A DNA stretch of 16,921 nucleotides from Planctomycetota bacterium (lineage in GTDB: Bacteria > Planctomycetota > Planctomycetia > Isosphaerales > Isosphaeraceae): contig JAJYDH010000076.1 of NCBI GenBank assembly GCA_021777685.1, forward strand, positions 1 to 16,921, in the 5' to 3' direction. The position numbers and the translations under genes were made by a program. The notes under the pieces were generated by a model, which was not told the DNA's origin, did no database searches, and saw only the letters and a program-made list of their open reading frames with translations. This document shows positions 6,686-14,202 of this stretch, in pieces. The stretch's first letter is position 1. The number at the start of each line of letters is the position of its first letter.

Positions 6686-6993
6686 TCGTCCGCCGGACGA
6701 TCGAGGAGTACGCGAGTTACAAGCCGTCGAACGGCCAGATCGATCCCGAGATCGTCATCGACCCCGAGCGCGACCACTACGAGGTCATGCACATCGGCTG
6801 GGACGGCCCGCGTCGGGTGCACGGGAGCATCGTCCATCTCGACATCCGCGACGGCAAGGTCTGGGTCCAGTACGACGGGACCTCGCGCCCGATCGCCGAG
6901 GCGCTGGTCGAGGCCGGAATCCCCAGAGAAGACATCGTCCTCGGCTTCCACCCGGCCGAGATCCGCCACCACACCGATTACGCCGTCGGATGA
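6658..6993 (+). CDS. xisI: XisI family protein, partner of XisH
   Basis: A 111-residue protein of the usual family length. Clear landmarks: MDRTDRYRLIVRRTIEEYAS, DPERDHYEVMHIGWDGPRRV, a central HLDIRDGKVWVQYDGTS, AEALVEAGIPREDIVLGFHP, and an end of HHTDYAVG. The start lies inside the xisH reading frame and overlaps it by 28 bases, typical for this pair. XisI is always found with XisH and probably forms a complex with it. The biochemical role outside the fdxN-excision phenotype is not established. A spacer of about 185 bases with direct repeats follows before the HEPN gene, so a shared transcript is possible but not shown. Confidence 0.93.
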   Translation: MDRTDRYRLIVRRTIEEYASYKPSNGQIDPEIVIDPERDHYEVMHIGWDGPRRVHGSIVHLDIRDGKVWVQYDGTSRPIAEALVEAGIPREDIVLGFHPAEIRHHTDYAVG

Positions 6994-7080
6994 TGCCCAA
7001 AGCCAAACGAGAGAATGGGCCGGCGGATTGACGCGGGACGGATGTCACTCGTTGGGTTTCTCCGTCTCCAGTTTCTCCTG

Positions 7081-7146
7081 TGGGAAACCAGAATTGACAC
7101 CGGGTTTCTCTTCTGGGAAACCAGAATTGACACCGAGTTTCCCGGG
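7081..7146. repeat. 33-base direct repeats containing ATTGACACCGGGTTTCTC
   Basis: Two tandem 33-base units (7081-7113 and 7114-7146), each starting TGGGAAACCAGAATTGACAC, differ mainly at the end (CGGG versus CGAG and the last few bases). They contain the same word as the repeats at 6109-6149. GTTTCTC and GGGAAAC around 7105-7121 can form a small hairpin. A diverged copy, ATTGACGCGGGA, is at 7027-7038. Confidence 0.85.
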
Positions 7147-7177
7147 TTTCTCTTCCGACTTTGGCCGAAGGCACATT

Positions 7178-7741
7178 ATGCCATCCGCCTCTCTAGTCCG
7201 TTGGCAGAACGACCGGATGCCTCGCTTGGCCCAGATTGATGCGCAGTGCGCGATGGCTTCGGCCGTGGCTGCACCAAATCCCCACCTGACCGATGAGAAC
7301 CTGCGGGGATATGTGATGGCGTTGAGTGCCCACTTTCAGGGGTTCTGCCGCGACCTCTACACGGAGACCAGCCAGATCCTCGTATCGAAGGTGAGGCGGC
7401 CTGCCCTCGCTGTCCTCTTCCAGGCTCAATTCACCGCCCATCGCAAGCTCGATCACGGCAACCCAAACCTCGACAACTTGAAAGCCGACTTCAAGCGCTT
7501 CGGCTTCAGCCTCGACTTGGCGGGAGCCAATCCAGCTAACCCGGCGCGGCTCGCGCAGCTCGCAAAGCTTAACGAGTGGAGAAACATCGCCGCCCACCAG
7601 GGGACGCCCACCGCGAATGCCGGCCCACTCAACCTCCCGCTCGTGACGGCTTGGCAAACTTCCTGCGATGGTTTGGCTGTCTCGCTCGACGAGATCGCGT
7701 ACAATCATCTGAGGAGAATCCTCAGGCGACGGCCGTGGTGA
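7178..7741 (+). CDS. HEPN-domain protein, putative ribonuclease effector
   Basis: A 187-residue protein. I start it at ATG 7178, with GAAGG at 7167-7171; the frame upstream is open only through repeats. The chain is almost all helical. A long helix (LRGYVMALSAHFQGFCRDLY, 42-61) precedes the motif RNIAAH at 135-140, an Rx4H with Asn after Arg, which is the hallmark of HEPN RNases. In HEPN proteins, two such helices from a dimer form a metal-independent RNase site. No membrane or signal segment is seen. It is followed after 29 bases by a P-loop NTPase gene with a strong ribosome binding site, so the two are an operon. HEPN effectors next to signalling NTPases usually act in phage defence or as toxins. 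GC is lower than in flanking housekeeping genes. The exact HEPN subfamily is not certain. Confidence 0.75.
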   Translation: MPSASLVRWQNDRMPRLAQIDAQCAMASAVAAPNPHLTDENLRGYVMALSAHFQGFCRDLYTETSQILVSKVRRPALAVLFQAQFTAHRKLDHGNPNLDNLKADFKRFGFSLDLAGANPANPARLAQLAKLNEWRNIAAHQGTPTANAGPLNLPLVTAWQTSCDGLAVSLDEIAYNHLRRILRRRPW

Positions 7742-7770
7742 CTCGCATTGAGAGAGCGGAGGATTGCGGA

Positions 7771-10092
7771 ATGGCGAACCAGAAGAGGGCCCCGTTGTGG
7801 AGGGTGGGGGATTATGTCACCATCCCCCAGACAACTTACCCTCCAGGGCGCATAGTCGAGTTGCGGGGGCCGTTGGGCCCTGGCGGTGCGCAAATCTATC
7901 GGGTCCGAATTCCGGAAAAGCGGAATCCGATTTATATCGAATTGCGCGAAGACCAATTGGAACTCCGGCACATGGTCACTACCCTTAAATTCGAACAGAT
8001 TGCCCAGCACCTTCGTCGTCCACTCGGTCGGGGGAATGTCAAGTGGCTGACTTATCCGCCACCGGTCGATCCGTTCGTGGCGCAGACGGTCATCGCGGAA
8101 GAATCTCCCGATGCGCAGGACCCCCTCGCCAGCGACGTCCTGCTGTTCACCGCCCCCGCCGCCGTGGGGAAATCGACCTATGCGAGGGAGCTTGCGGCAC
8201 GCGCCCAGATCCCATTGTTGAACCTCGCTCAGGTCCCGGTGTCGACGGGTGCACTATCCGGGATCCTGGAGGAGATCGGGGACCGAGCCTCGCAAGAATT
8301 TCAGCAGGGCAAGTTCGCGCTCATTATCGACGCCCTTGACGAGGGCCGGATCTTCTCCGGCGATAGCCACATCGAGGCATTCCTACGGACGACCATCGCA
8401 CGCCTGAACGATCCGACCGCCCCGAAAGGGCAAGGTCCAAAGCTCCTGCTTTTCGGCCGCCCGAACGCGGTAGATATCGCGGCGTCGATCCTGGAACTCG
8501 AGGCCCCTTCGCTCCCCGTCACTCGGCTTACCCTCGATTATTTCGACGAGGCGGCAGCGACCGAACTCGTCCTAGCGTTCGCCCGGAAGTTCGGGGGCGA
8601 GGAGAAGGTCCAGCGTTACCTGACGCCGATCAAGGATGTCATCCGTGCCTTCTTCGACGCCATCAGCGCGGCCATCGGTGTTCTCCCGCGCGGTCTCTGG
8701 CAGGACCCTCACGGGCGTAGTTTCGCCGGTTACGCCCCCGTGCTGGCCGCTCTCGGCACGTTGATCGTTTCCGAAAAGGCTGAAGATCAGACCAAAGAGA
8801 GAGCCAACTTCTCGAAGCTCCTCCAGCGTCTCCAGGACAAAGGGTCCAAGGATGCCTGGGAAGTTCTGGAAGCTGTGACCAATGAGATCCTCGACCGAGA
8901 GGCGGGGAAGGTCCGAGGGCCGCTGATGAAGAGCCCCGGGAGTGAGCTTCCCGAGGAAGCCTATGACCGCACCGATCAACTCGATCTCCTGGCAGCCGAA
9001 TTCGCCGGCCGTTCCTTCCGTCCATCTTCGAGATTGACCTTCGGCTCTCAGGCCGCTTCCGAAGCTTATCGAAACGCGGTCAAGGTCCATATATCCGAAC
9101 ATCCGTTCCTGCTTGCCCATACCAAGATGCCCGTCAATCATGTCATGGGAGCACTCGTGGTCGCTCACGCCATCGGGCACGGTGAGGACTTGTCGGGCGG
9201 TCAGGGGCTACGACTCCTCGCCGATTACGGTCGCCAGCCGTTCCTCTGGCGGTTTTTTCGCCATCACCTGCCCCAGGATGCATTGATCGGCGGCGACGTT
9301 GTAGCCTACTTGCTCGGCTCTCTCTGGAGCGATGGCACGACGCCGAAAGCGGACGTTACCCTCAGGGCTGATGGACCGAGCCAGGACTTCGCCCGCCTTG
9401 AAATCAAGGCCGGAATGGAGGTGGTTTCGGTCAATGTGCTCCTGCCCCTCGTCCTTCGGGGAGAGGTTCGCAACCTGGTGGTCGACCTCACGGGCGGAGC
9501 TGTCATCCTGAGCGGCTGGCCTTTCAGCGATTCGGCTACAATCCGATTCCTCGGTCGGGCTGAAATTCGAGCCGACGAGATCATGTTCGAGGTCAGACGA
9601 GTTCAAGTGGGGACCCTCACCGATTCTGCCTCCTGTCACCTGCAAGCCGGTCAGGTCGCGAACGATCAGCAAATCACGGTGGAAGTGCAGTCGGGTTCCG
9701 TGTTGACTGTCCAGGGAGTTTTCGAAGACCGATATCCCTGGAATAACGCCGCGACCGTCGTCCGACCCCCAGAGGGGCCCGACCTCCTCGGAAGTCTCCT
9801 GGCGAACTGTGAGCGGAGACTTCAGGGAGTGATGTCCCTGGTCACCCGCCCAAATTATGACCTCACCGACGACGAAAGAATCGACTGGGCACGGGAGTAC
9901 GGGACACTCTTGCCGCGATTGCTGCGCTCGCTCGTCGACGCCGGCCTCGCCAAGACTCATGTGATCCAGACCAAAAAAGATACCAAGATGAGGGTCAGTC
10001 CGAATATCCCTTGGTCACAACTCAGACAGGCATACGATCGGCCTGAAACGGCCGACGCGAGAGTCCGACAAGTGTTTGAACAGTTGCGGTGA
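7771..10092 (+). CDS. Large STAND-like P-loop NTPase, partner of the HEPN protein
   Basis: A 773-residue protein. The start ATG 7771 has GGAGG at 7758-7762, eight bases upstream. Domains by eye: residues 8-65, a small beta-barrel, SH3-like (WRVGDYVTI, then RIVELRG and YRVRI strands); 122-250, the P-loop core with Walker A APAAVGKST (128-136, the first Gly of the P-loop is Ala), Walker B FALIIDALDE (182-191) and a LLLFGRP strand with Arg230 that resembles the STAND/NACHT sensor strand; 255-510, helical; 530-660, a run of short beta strands with repeated hydrophobic pattern (VVSVNVLLPL, VRNLVVDLTGGAVILSG, IRFLGRAEIRADEIMFEVRRV), perhaps a beta-helix; 695-773, helices and strands that may be a winged helix. 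I recognise no single known family over the full length. Likely role: a sensor or switch that controls the HEPN effector. This is inference from domain logic. GC is about 60% in two sampled lines. Confidence 0.75.
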   Translation: MANQKRAPLWRVGDYVTIPQTTYPPGRIVELRGPLGPGGAQIYRVRIPEKRNPIYIELREDQLELRHMVTTLKFEQIAQHLRRPLGRGNVKWLTYPPPVDPFVAQTVIAEESPDAQDPLASDVLLFTAPAAVGKSTYARELAARAQIPLLNLAQVPVSTGALSGILEEIGDRASQEFQQGKFALIIDALDEGRIFSGDSHIEAFLRTTIARLNDPTAPKGQGPKLLLFGRPNAVDIAASILELEAPSLPVTRLTLDYFDEAAATELVLAFARKFGGEEKVQRYLTPIKDVIRAFFDAISAAIGVLPRGLWQDPHGRSFAGYAPVLAALGTLIVSEKAEDQTKERANFSKLLQRLQDKGSKDAWEVLEAVTNEILDREAGKVRGPLMKSPGSELPEEAYDRTDQLDLLAAEFAGRSFRPSSRLTFGSQAASEAYRNAVKVHISEHPFLLAHTKMPVNHVMGALVVAHAIGHGEDLSGGQGLRLLADYGRQPFLWRFFRHHLPQDALIGGDVVAYLLGSLWSDGTTPKADVTLRADGPSQDFARLEIKAGMEVVSVNVLLPLVLRGEVRNLVVDLTGGAVILSGWPFSDSATIRFLGRAEIRADEIMFEVRRVQVGTLTDSASCHLQAGQVANDQQITVEVQSGSVLTVQGVFEDRYPWNNAATVVRPPEGPDLLGSLLANCERRLQGVMSLVTRPNYDLTDDERIDWAREYGTLLPRLLRSLVDAGLAKTHVIQTKKDTKMRVSPNIPWSQLRQAYDRPETADARVRQVFEQLR

Positions 10093-10207
10093 GTATTCTG
10101 GAATTCCAGCCGTTCCGAAGGGCTATCAGCGAGTGTCACCCTGACAAATCCGTGATGCATTTATGTGTCGCGTGCGTCGTCCTGTTGGGCTGGATCGGGT
10201 ATCTTGC

Positions 10208-10236
10208 TTGGCGGTCCGCCTCAAATGCGGTATAAT
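10208..10236 (+). promoter_or_regulatory. Sigma70-type promoter for the sulfite reductase gene
   Basis: TTGGCG at 10208-10213 and a perfect TATAAT at 10231-10236 are spaced by 17 bases. Transcription should begin near 10243, leaving a leader of about 80 bases before the ATG at 10325. It lies downstream of the HEPN-NTPase operon and marks the return to an independent transcription unit. Confidence 0.7.
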
Positions 10237-10324
10237 GATGGTCACAATCTTTATGCGGTAACTGAAGTATCCCCGAGGATGACGGTCGAGCGCCTGGTCG
10301 CTCCGGCCCGGAGGATGGATTTCG

Positions 10325-12094
10325 ATGGAGCCGAAGCCGCCCGCGACGCCCAAGCCGAGCAAGGTCGAGGCGATCAAGATCGCCAGCGAGTACCTCAAGG
10401 TCCACATGGCCAACGAGGCGTTCAACGGCGTCTCGCACTTCACCGAGGACGCGGCGACGGTCCTCAAGTTCCACGGGAGCTACCAGCAGGACGACCGCGA
10501 CCACCGGACCCTCCTCAAGCGGGAGGGGAAGGAAAAGGCGTACTCGATGATGGTCCGGGTCCGGATGCCGGGCGGGAAGTGCACGCCCGAGCAATACCTG
10601 GCCATCGACGAGCTGGCCCGGACGATCGGCAACGGCACCATCCGGATCACCACCCGCCAGGAATTCCAGCTCCACGGCATCCTCAAGTCCGACCTCGGCG
10701 CCATGATCCGCAGGGTCAACGAGGTCCTGCTCTCGACCCTCGCCGCCTGCGGCGACGTCGAGCGGAACGTCCTCACCTGCCCGGCTCCCCTCCGCGACGG
10801 CGTCCGCGACCTCATGCAGGACGACGCCGACGCCTTCGTCTCCCACTTCGCCCCCCGGTCGTCGGGCTATTACGACGTCTGGCTCGACGGCGAGAAAATC
10901 GACAACCCGCTCCTGCCCAAGCCGGGCCCCATCAAGGTCCCCTCGGCCGGCGACGACCCGGTCGAGCCGATCTACGGCAAGGCGTACCTCCCGCGCAAGT
11001 TCAAGACCGCCTTCGCCCTGCCCGAGGACAATTGCACGGACGTCCTCGCCAACGACCTCGGCTATCTGGCCATCGTCGAAGGGGGCAAGCTGGTCGGGTA
11101 CAACGTCGTGGTCGGCGGCGGGCTCGGGACCACCCCGAGCGCCGGCAAGACCTTCCCGGCGCTGGCGCAGGAGCTTTGCTACGTCGACCGGGCCGATCTT
11201 TTGGCCGTCGGCGAGGCGGTCATCAAGGTCTACCGCGACTTCGGCAACCGCTCCGACCGCAAGCGGGCCCGGATCAAGTACCTCGTCTTCGACTGGGGGA
11301 TGCCGGCCTTCCGGGCGAAGGTCGAGGAGTACCTCGGCCGATCATTGGCCGACCCGAAGCCGGTCAAGGTCACGGAGGTCGACGACCACCTGGGCTGGCA
11401 CGAGCAGGGGGACGGCAAGCTCTTCCTGGGCCTGCCGGTCGAGAACGGCCGGATCAAGGACGAGGGGGACTTCCGGCTCCTGACCGGCCTCCGCGCCTTC
11501 TTCGAGAAGTACCAGACGCCCGCCCGGATGACCTGCCAGCAGTCGATCCTCTTCGCGGACCTCGACCCGGCCTGGAAGTCGGACATCGAGGCGCTGCTGG
11601 AGGAACACGGGATCGCGCGGGTCGAGCGGTACTCGACCGTCCGCCGGTGGTCGATGGCCTGCCCGGCCATGCCGACCTGCGGCCTGGCCGTCACCGAGGC
11701 CGAGCGCGCCCTGCCGACGATCATGGACCAGCTCGAGATCGCCCTGACGACGCTGGGCCTGGAATCGGACCGGTTCACCGTCCGGATGACCGGCTGCCCC
11801 AACGGCTGCGCCCGGCCCTATAACGCGGACATCGGCCTGGTCGGGAGGTCGGCGACCCGGAACGAGGACGGCACTCCTGGGCCGGGGACGTACACGATCT
11901 TCCTCGGCGGCCGGGCGATCGGCGACCGGCTCAACGTCGAGTTCAAGGACTACGTCCCGTTCGACAAGGTCGTGCCCGAACTGGTGCCGGTCTTCGCCCG
12001 GTTCAAGGCCGAGCGGCGGGACGGCGAGACCTTCGGCGAGTTCTGCCACCGGGTCGGGGTCGAGGCCCTGGCCGAGGAGCCGGCCGAGGCGTAA
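10325..12094 (+). CDS. cysI: Sulfite reductase, siroheme/4Fe-4S subunit
   Basis: A 589-residue cytoplasmic enzyme that reduces sulfite to sulfide with six electrons for cysteine synthesis. The first half carries the substrate/siroheme motif IRITTRQEFQLHG at 106-118. The cluster ligands are seen as C446-PAMPT-C452 and C491-PNG-C495 (MTGCPNGCARPYNADIG). CPAMPTC, followed by EAER and MTGCPNGCARPY, favours sulfite over nitrite reductase. The start ATG follows GGAGG at 10310-10314. A flavoprotein CysJ, cysH or cysD/N partner is absent from the window, so electrons may come from ferredoxin or from a partner elsewhere. The length fits both CysI and ferredoxin-type Sir, so the subtype is open. The rest of the chain has the usual two ferredoxin-like half repeats. 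Confidence 0.9.
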   Translation: MEPKPPATPKPSKVEAIKIASEYLKVHMANEAFNGVSHFTEDAATVLKFHGSYQQDDRDHRTLLKREGKEKAYSMMVRVRMPGGKCTPEQYLAIDELARTIGNGTIRITTRQEFQLHGILKSDLGAMIRRVNEVLLSTLAACGDVERNVLTCPAPLRDGVRDLMQDDADAFVSHFAPRSSGYYDVWLDGEKIDNPLLPKPGPIKVPSAGDDPVEPIYGKAYLPRKFKTAFALPEDNCTDVLANDLGYLAIVEGGKLVGYNVVVGGGLGTTPSAGKTFPALAQELCYVDRADLLAVGEAVIKVYRDFGNRSDRKRARIKYLVFDWGMPAFRAKVEEYLGRSLADPKPVKVTEVDDHLGWHEQGDGKLFLGLPVENGRIKDEGDFRLLTGLRAFFEKYQTPARMTCQQSILFADLDPAWKSDIEALLEEHGIARVERYSTVRRWSMACPAMPTCGLAVTEAERALPTIMDQLEIALTTLGLESDRFTVRMTGCPNGCARPYNADIGLVGRSATRNEDGTPGPGTYTIFLGGRAIGDRLNVEFKDYVPFDKVVPELVPVFARFKAERRDGETFGEFCHRVGVEALAEEPAEA

Positions 12095-12135
12095 GATCGG
12101 CGGACCGACGGTCGGCCGGACGAGCCTCTTCGTCT

Positions 12136-12319
12136 TCCTCCCTCTCCCCTCGCGGGAGAGGGCCGGGGAGAGGGGGCCGTCGTATTGCCGGCGGCTCCCG
12201 ATTTCGAGAGCCAGCGGGCGATGCCAGGCCGGTTGACCCCTCTCCCCAACCCTCTCCCGCAAGGGGAGAGGGGGCCAGATCTTCCTCCCTCTCCCTCTGG
12301 GAGAGGGCCGGGGTGAGGG
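12136..12319. repeat. Three REP-like palindromic elements
   Basis: Three elements of the CCCTCTCCC...GGGAGAGGG kind lie at about 12136-12176, 12236-12275 and 12281-12319. Each pairs a CCTCTCCC half with a GGGAGAGGG or GGGGAGAGGG half around a short loop (CTCGC, GCAA, TCT), and two have CCGGGG-type extensions. They fill most of the 278-base gap between the sulfite reductase and the next gene. Elements of this form are common dispersed palindromes in high-GC genomes. They may act as terminators or mRNA-end structures; no T tract follows. Confidence 0.75.
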
Positions 12320-12372
12320 TCTTCCGACTAACCGGCGGCTTCCGCCAACCCAGAACTCGGAGACCTTTCCCC

Positions 12373-13263
12373 ATGATCCCCGTCCTCCGCGACGCCGGCC
12401 TGTCGAAGCTCCTGGAGGGCGACGCCGTCGAGGCGATCGCCGAGGGGCTGGTGTTTACCGAGGGGCCGCTCTGGCTCCCCGACGGCTCGTTGCTGTTCCA
12501 GGACGTCAAGGCGGAGAAGTCGTACAGGGTCGGCCCCGACGGCAAGCTGGCCCTGCTCCGCGACAACACGGGCGCCGCCAACGGCCAGACGTTCGACGCC
12601 GAGGGGCGGGTCGTCTTCTGCGAGCAGACCGGCCGGCGGATCTCGCGGATGAACAGGGACGGGTCGAACGTCGAGACCGTCGTCGAGACCTGGCAGGGGG
12701 CCCGGCTCAACAGCCCGAACGACATCGTCGCCCGATCCGACGGGCTGCTCTACTTCACCGACCCCCCTTACGGGGTCGCCCCGGCCGATCGCCAGCTCCA
12801 CTTCCAGGGGGTCTACGCGCTCGACGGCCTGGGCGTCCCCCGGCTGATCCTCGACGACTTCGAGAAGCCCAACGGGCTGGCGTTCTCGCCCGACGAGAAG
12901 ACGCTCTACGTCTGCGACACCGCGAGGTATCACGTCCGGGCGTTCGCGATCGAGAAGTCGGGGAGCCTGGTCGTCGGCTCGGGGCGGGTCTTCGCGACGC
13001 TCGACCCCGGCCAGCCCGGCGGGCCGGACGGGATGAAGGTCGACCGCGAGGGGCGGGTCTACGTCGCCGTGGCGCTGGGCGTCTGGGTCTTCGAGCCCGA
13101 CGGCAAGCTCCTGGGCATCCTCGGGCTCCCGAAGCGCCCGTCGAACCTCAACTGGGGCGGCCCCGACGGCAAGACCCTGGCGATCACCGCAGTCGACCAC
13201 GTTTACCGGGTCCGGTTCAACGTCGCCGGGCTCGCGCCGCCGTTCCTGCCGAAGTCGGCCTGA
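12373..13263 (+). CDS. SMP-30/gluconolactonase-like beta-propeller
   Basis: A 296-residue protein of the SMP-30/gluconolactonase/LRE-like family, a six-bladed propeller that binds a divalent metal and hydrolyses sugar lactones in known members. Likely metal ligands are visible: E30 (LVFTEGPLW), N167 (KPNGLAFSPD) and D219 (GGPDGMKVD), with N116-D117 in LNSPNDIV near the substrate pocket. There is no signal peptide with this start. I use ATG 12373, preceded by GGAG; the frame is open from 12313, but that part reads through a palindromic repeat. The length is typical. It is monocistronic between a REP-like cluster and the infA leader. The substrate is unknown; planctomycetes carry many paralogues. 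Confidence 0.9.
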   Translation: MIPVLRDAGLSKLLEGDAVEAIAEGLVFTEGPLWLPDGSLLFQDVKAEKSYRVGPDGKLALLRDNTGAANGQTFDAEGRVVFCEQTGRRISRMNRDGSNVETVVETWQGARLNSPNDIVARSDGLLYFTDPPYGVAPADRQLHFQGVYALDGLGVPRLILDDFEKPNGLAFSPDEKTLYVCDTARYHVRAFAIEKSGSLVVGSGRVFATLDPGQPGGPDGMKVDREGRVYVAVALGVWVFEPDGKLLGILGLPKRPSNLNWGGPDGKTLAITAVDHVYRVRFNVAGLAPPFLPKSA

Positions 13264-13474
13264 GCGATCCGCGCTCGGCGCTGGTCAAACGTTGAAGGAT
13301 TGGTTATCCTGGTCGGATAGCCGAGTGGGAGGCAGGCGCCGCCCCGCGTCCCGGCCGAGGGCCGGGGGAAGGCGGGCGTCGGATGCTGCCTCGGGGCGGG
13401 CCGGCGATCCCTGAATTTCGAACCATCGTCCGACGACCCACCGGGCCGGCCCGGGTCGTCATCGGGAGTTTTGC
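13264..13474 (+). promoter_or_regulatory. infA leader/promoter region
   Basis: This 211-base gap precedes infA. TTGAAG (13292-13297) with GGATAG at 13315-13320 is a weak 17-base-spaced promoter candidate. GCCGAGTGGGAGGCAG near 13319-13335 recalls a tRNA D-arm, but no tRNA folds around it. No other gene is seen. Confidence 0.25.
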
Positions 13475-13693
13475 GTGGCCAAAGAGGAACCGATTCGCAC
13501 CGAGGGCCGCATCGTCGAGGCCCTGCCGAACACCCAGTTCATGGTGGAGCTGGAGAGCGGGCATCGCATCCTGGCCCATATCGCCGGCAAGATGCGCAAG
13601 AATTTCATCCGGATCGTCCCCGGCGACCGGGTGACCATCGAGATCACCCCGTACGACCTGACCAAGGGTCGGATCGTCTACCGAGAGCGCTGA
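13475..13693 (+). CDS. infA: Translation initiation factor IF-1
   Basis: A 72-residue S1/OB-fold protein that binds the A site of the 30S subunit and helps IF-2 and IF-3 at initiation. The match to the family is full-length and unambiguous: a VEALPNTQFMVELESGH strand pair, ILAHIAGKMRKNFIRIVPGD, then VTIEITPYDLTKGRIVYR. The start is GTG at 13475 with GGGAG at 13464-13468, which agrees with the conserved MAKEE N-terminus. It stands outside the ribosomal protein operon where infA is often found, as in many planctomycetes. Confidence 0.98.
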   Translation: MAKEEPIRTEGRIVEALPNTQFMVELESGHRILAHIAGKMRKNFIRIVPGDRVTIEITPYDLTKGRIVYRER

Positions 13694-13823
13694 GCGCGGG
13701 CCGCTCAACGGGCCGCGTCGGTGCCCCCGTCGGGTTTTCCGTCGACCTCGGCGGGACCGGCCGGGTCGCGCGCCGGGGCCTGGGCGACTTTCCGGGGCGA
13801 TCCGACCTTGAGGGTTGATCCCT

Positions 13824-13832
13824 TGCTATGTT
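13824..13832 (+). promoter_or_regulatory. Extended -10-like promoter
   Basis: TTGCTATGTT at 13823-13832 contains TGCTATGTT, a fair match to TGnTATAAT. No good -35 is present. It lies about 67 bases before the GTG of the next gene and is in the right orientation. Confidence 0.3.
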
Positions 13833-13898
13833 AAAACGGTGAGGCCAGGACCCGAGACGGAAGGGGGAGACGACGCCACCAGGAAGGAAGGCCGATCC

Positions 13899-14186
13899 GT
13901 GATCGAACGCGACGTTGCTTCGATGCCCCGCCCCGCTGTCACCGAGAACGCCAGCCTCGCCCCGATCCACCCCTCCGAGAAGACGACGACGACCGAGTGG
14001 CAGGCCCAGCACGAGCTGGCCTGGCACCGGGCCGAGACCGAGCGCGTCAAGGTGCTCGTCGACTTCCTCGCCCGGCCGATCCACGCCCACGGCGGGACCG
14101 AGCCCGACCCCGACATCATCACCGCCTACAACCTCGCCGTCGAGGCCGCCCTCCAGGGCATCCGCCGGGCCACGACCGGCCGGTGA
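13899..14186 (+). CDS. Hypothetical protein (95 aa)
   Basis: A small acidic-to-neutral protein that I do not recognise. I choose GTG 13899 as start because a strong purine tract (AGGAAGGAAGG, 13881-13891) lies directly upstream; the frame is open from 13815, but the candidate -10 box sits inside that part. The N-terminal 28 residues look disordered and Ser/Thr/Pro-rich. From about 29 on a single amphipathic helical region (WQAQHELAWHRAETERVKVL, then ITAYNLAVEAALQGIRRA) suggests a helical hairpin or coiled coil. No motif, signal or membrane segment is seen. A palindromic element follows 16 bases after the stop. Confidence 0.6.
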   Translation: MIERDVASMPRPAVTENASLAPIHPSEKTTTTEWQAQHELAWHRAETERVKVLVDFLARPIHAHGGTEPDPDIITAYNLAVEAALQGIRRATTGR

Positions 14187-14202
14187 TGGCCCGGAATCCC
14201 GG

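Noticed and set aside
7028..7177. N-terminal extension of the HEPN protein
   Set aside because: These 50 codons are a translation of the 33-base repeats (GKPELTPGF-type) and precede a good GAAGG/ATG at 7178.
10165..11823. A 552-codon plus frame inside the sulfite reductase gene
   Set aside because: Arg/Pro/Gly-rich composition typical of a shifted frame; the 10325 frame has the cluster and siroheme motifs.
10325..12094. Nitrite reductase (NirA-type)
   Set aside because: The CPAMPTC/EAER and MTGCPNGCARPY blocks fit sulfite reductase better, and no nitrate assimilation gene is near.
13311..13400. tRNA-like stretch (GCCGAGTGGGAGGCAG)
   Set aside because: It resembles a tRNA-Ser/Leu D-arm, but no acceptor stem, anticodon arm or TTC loop can be placed around it.
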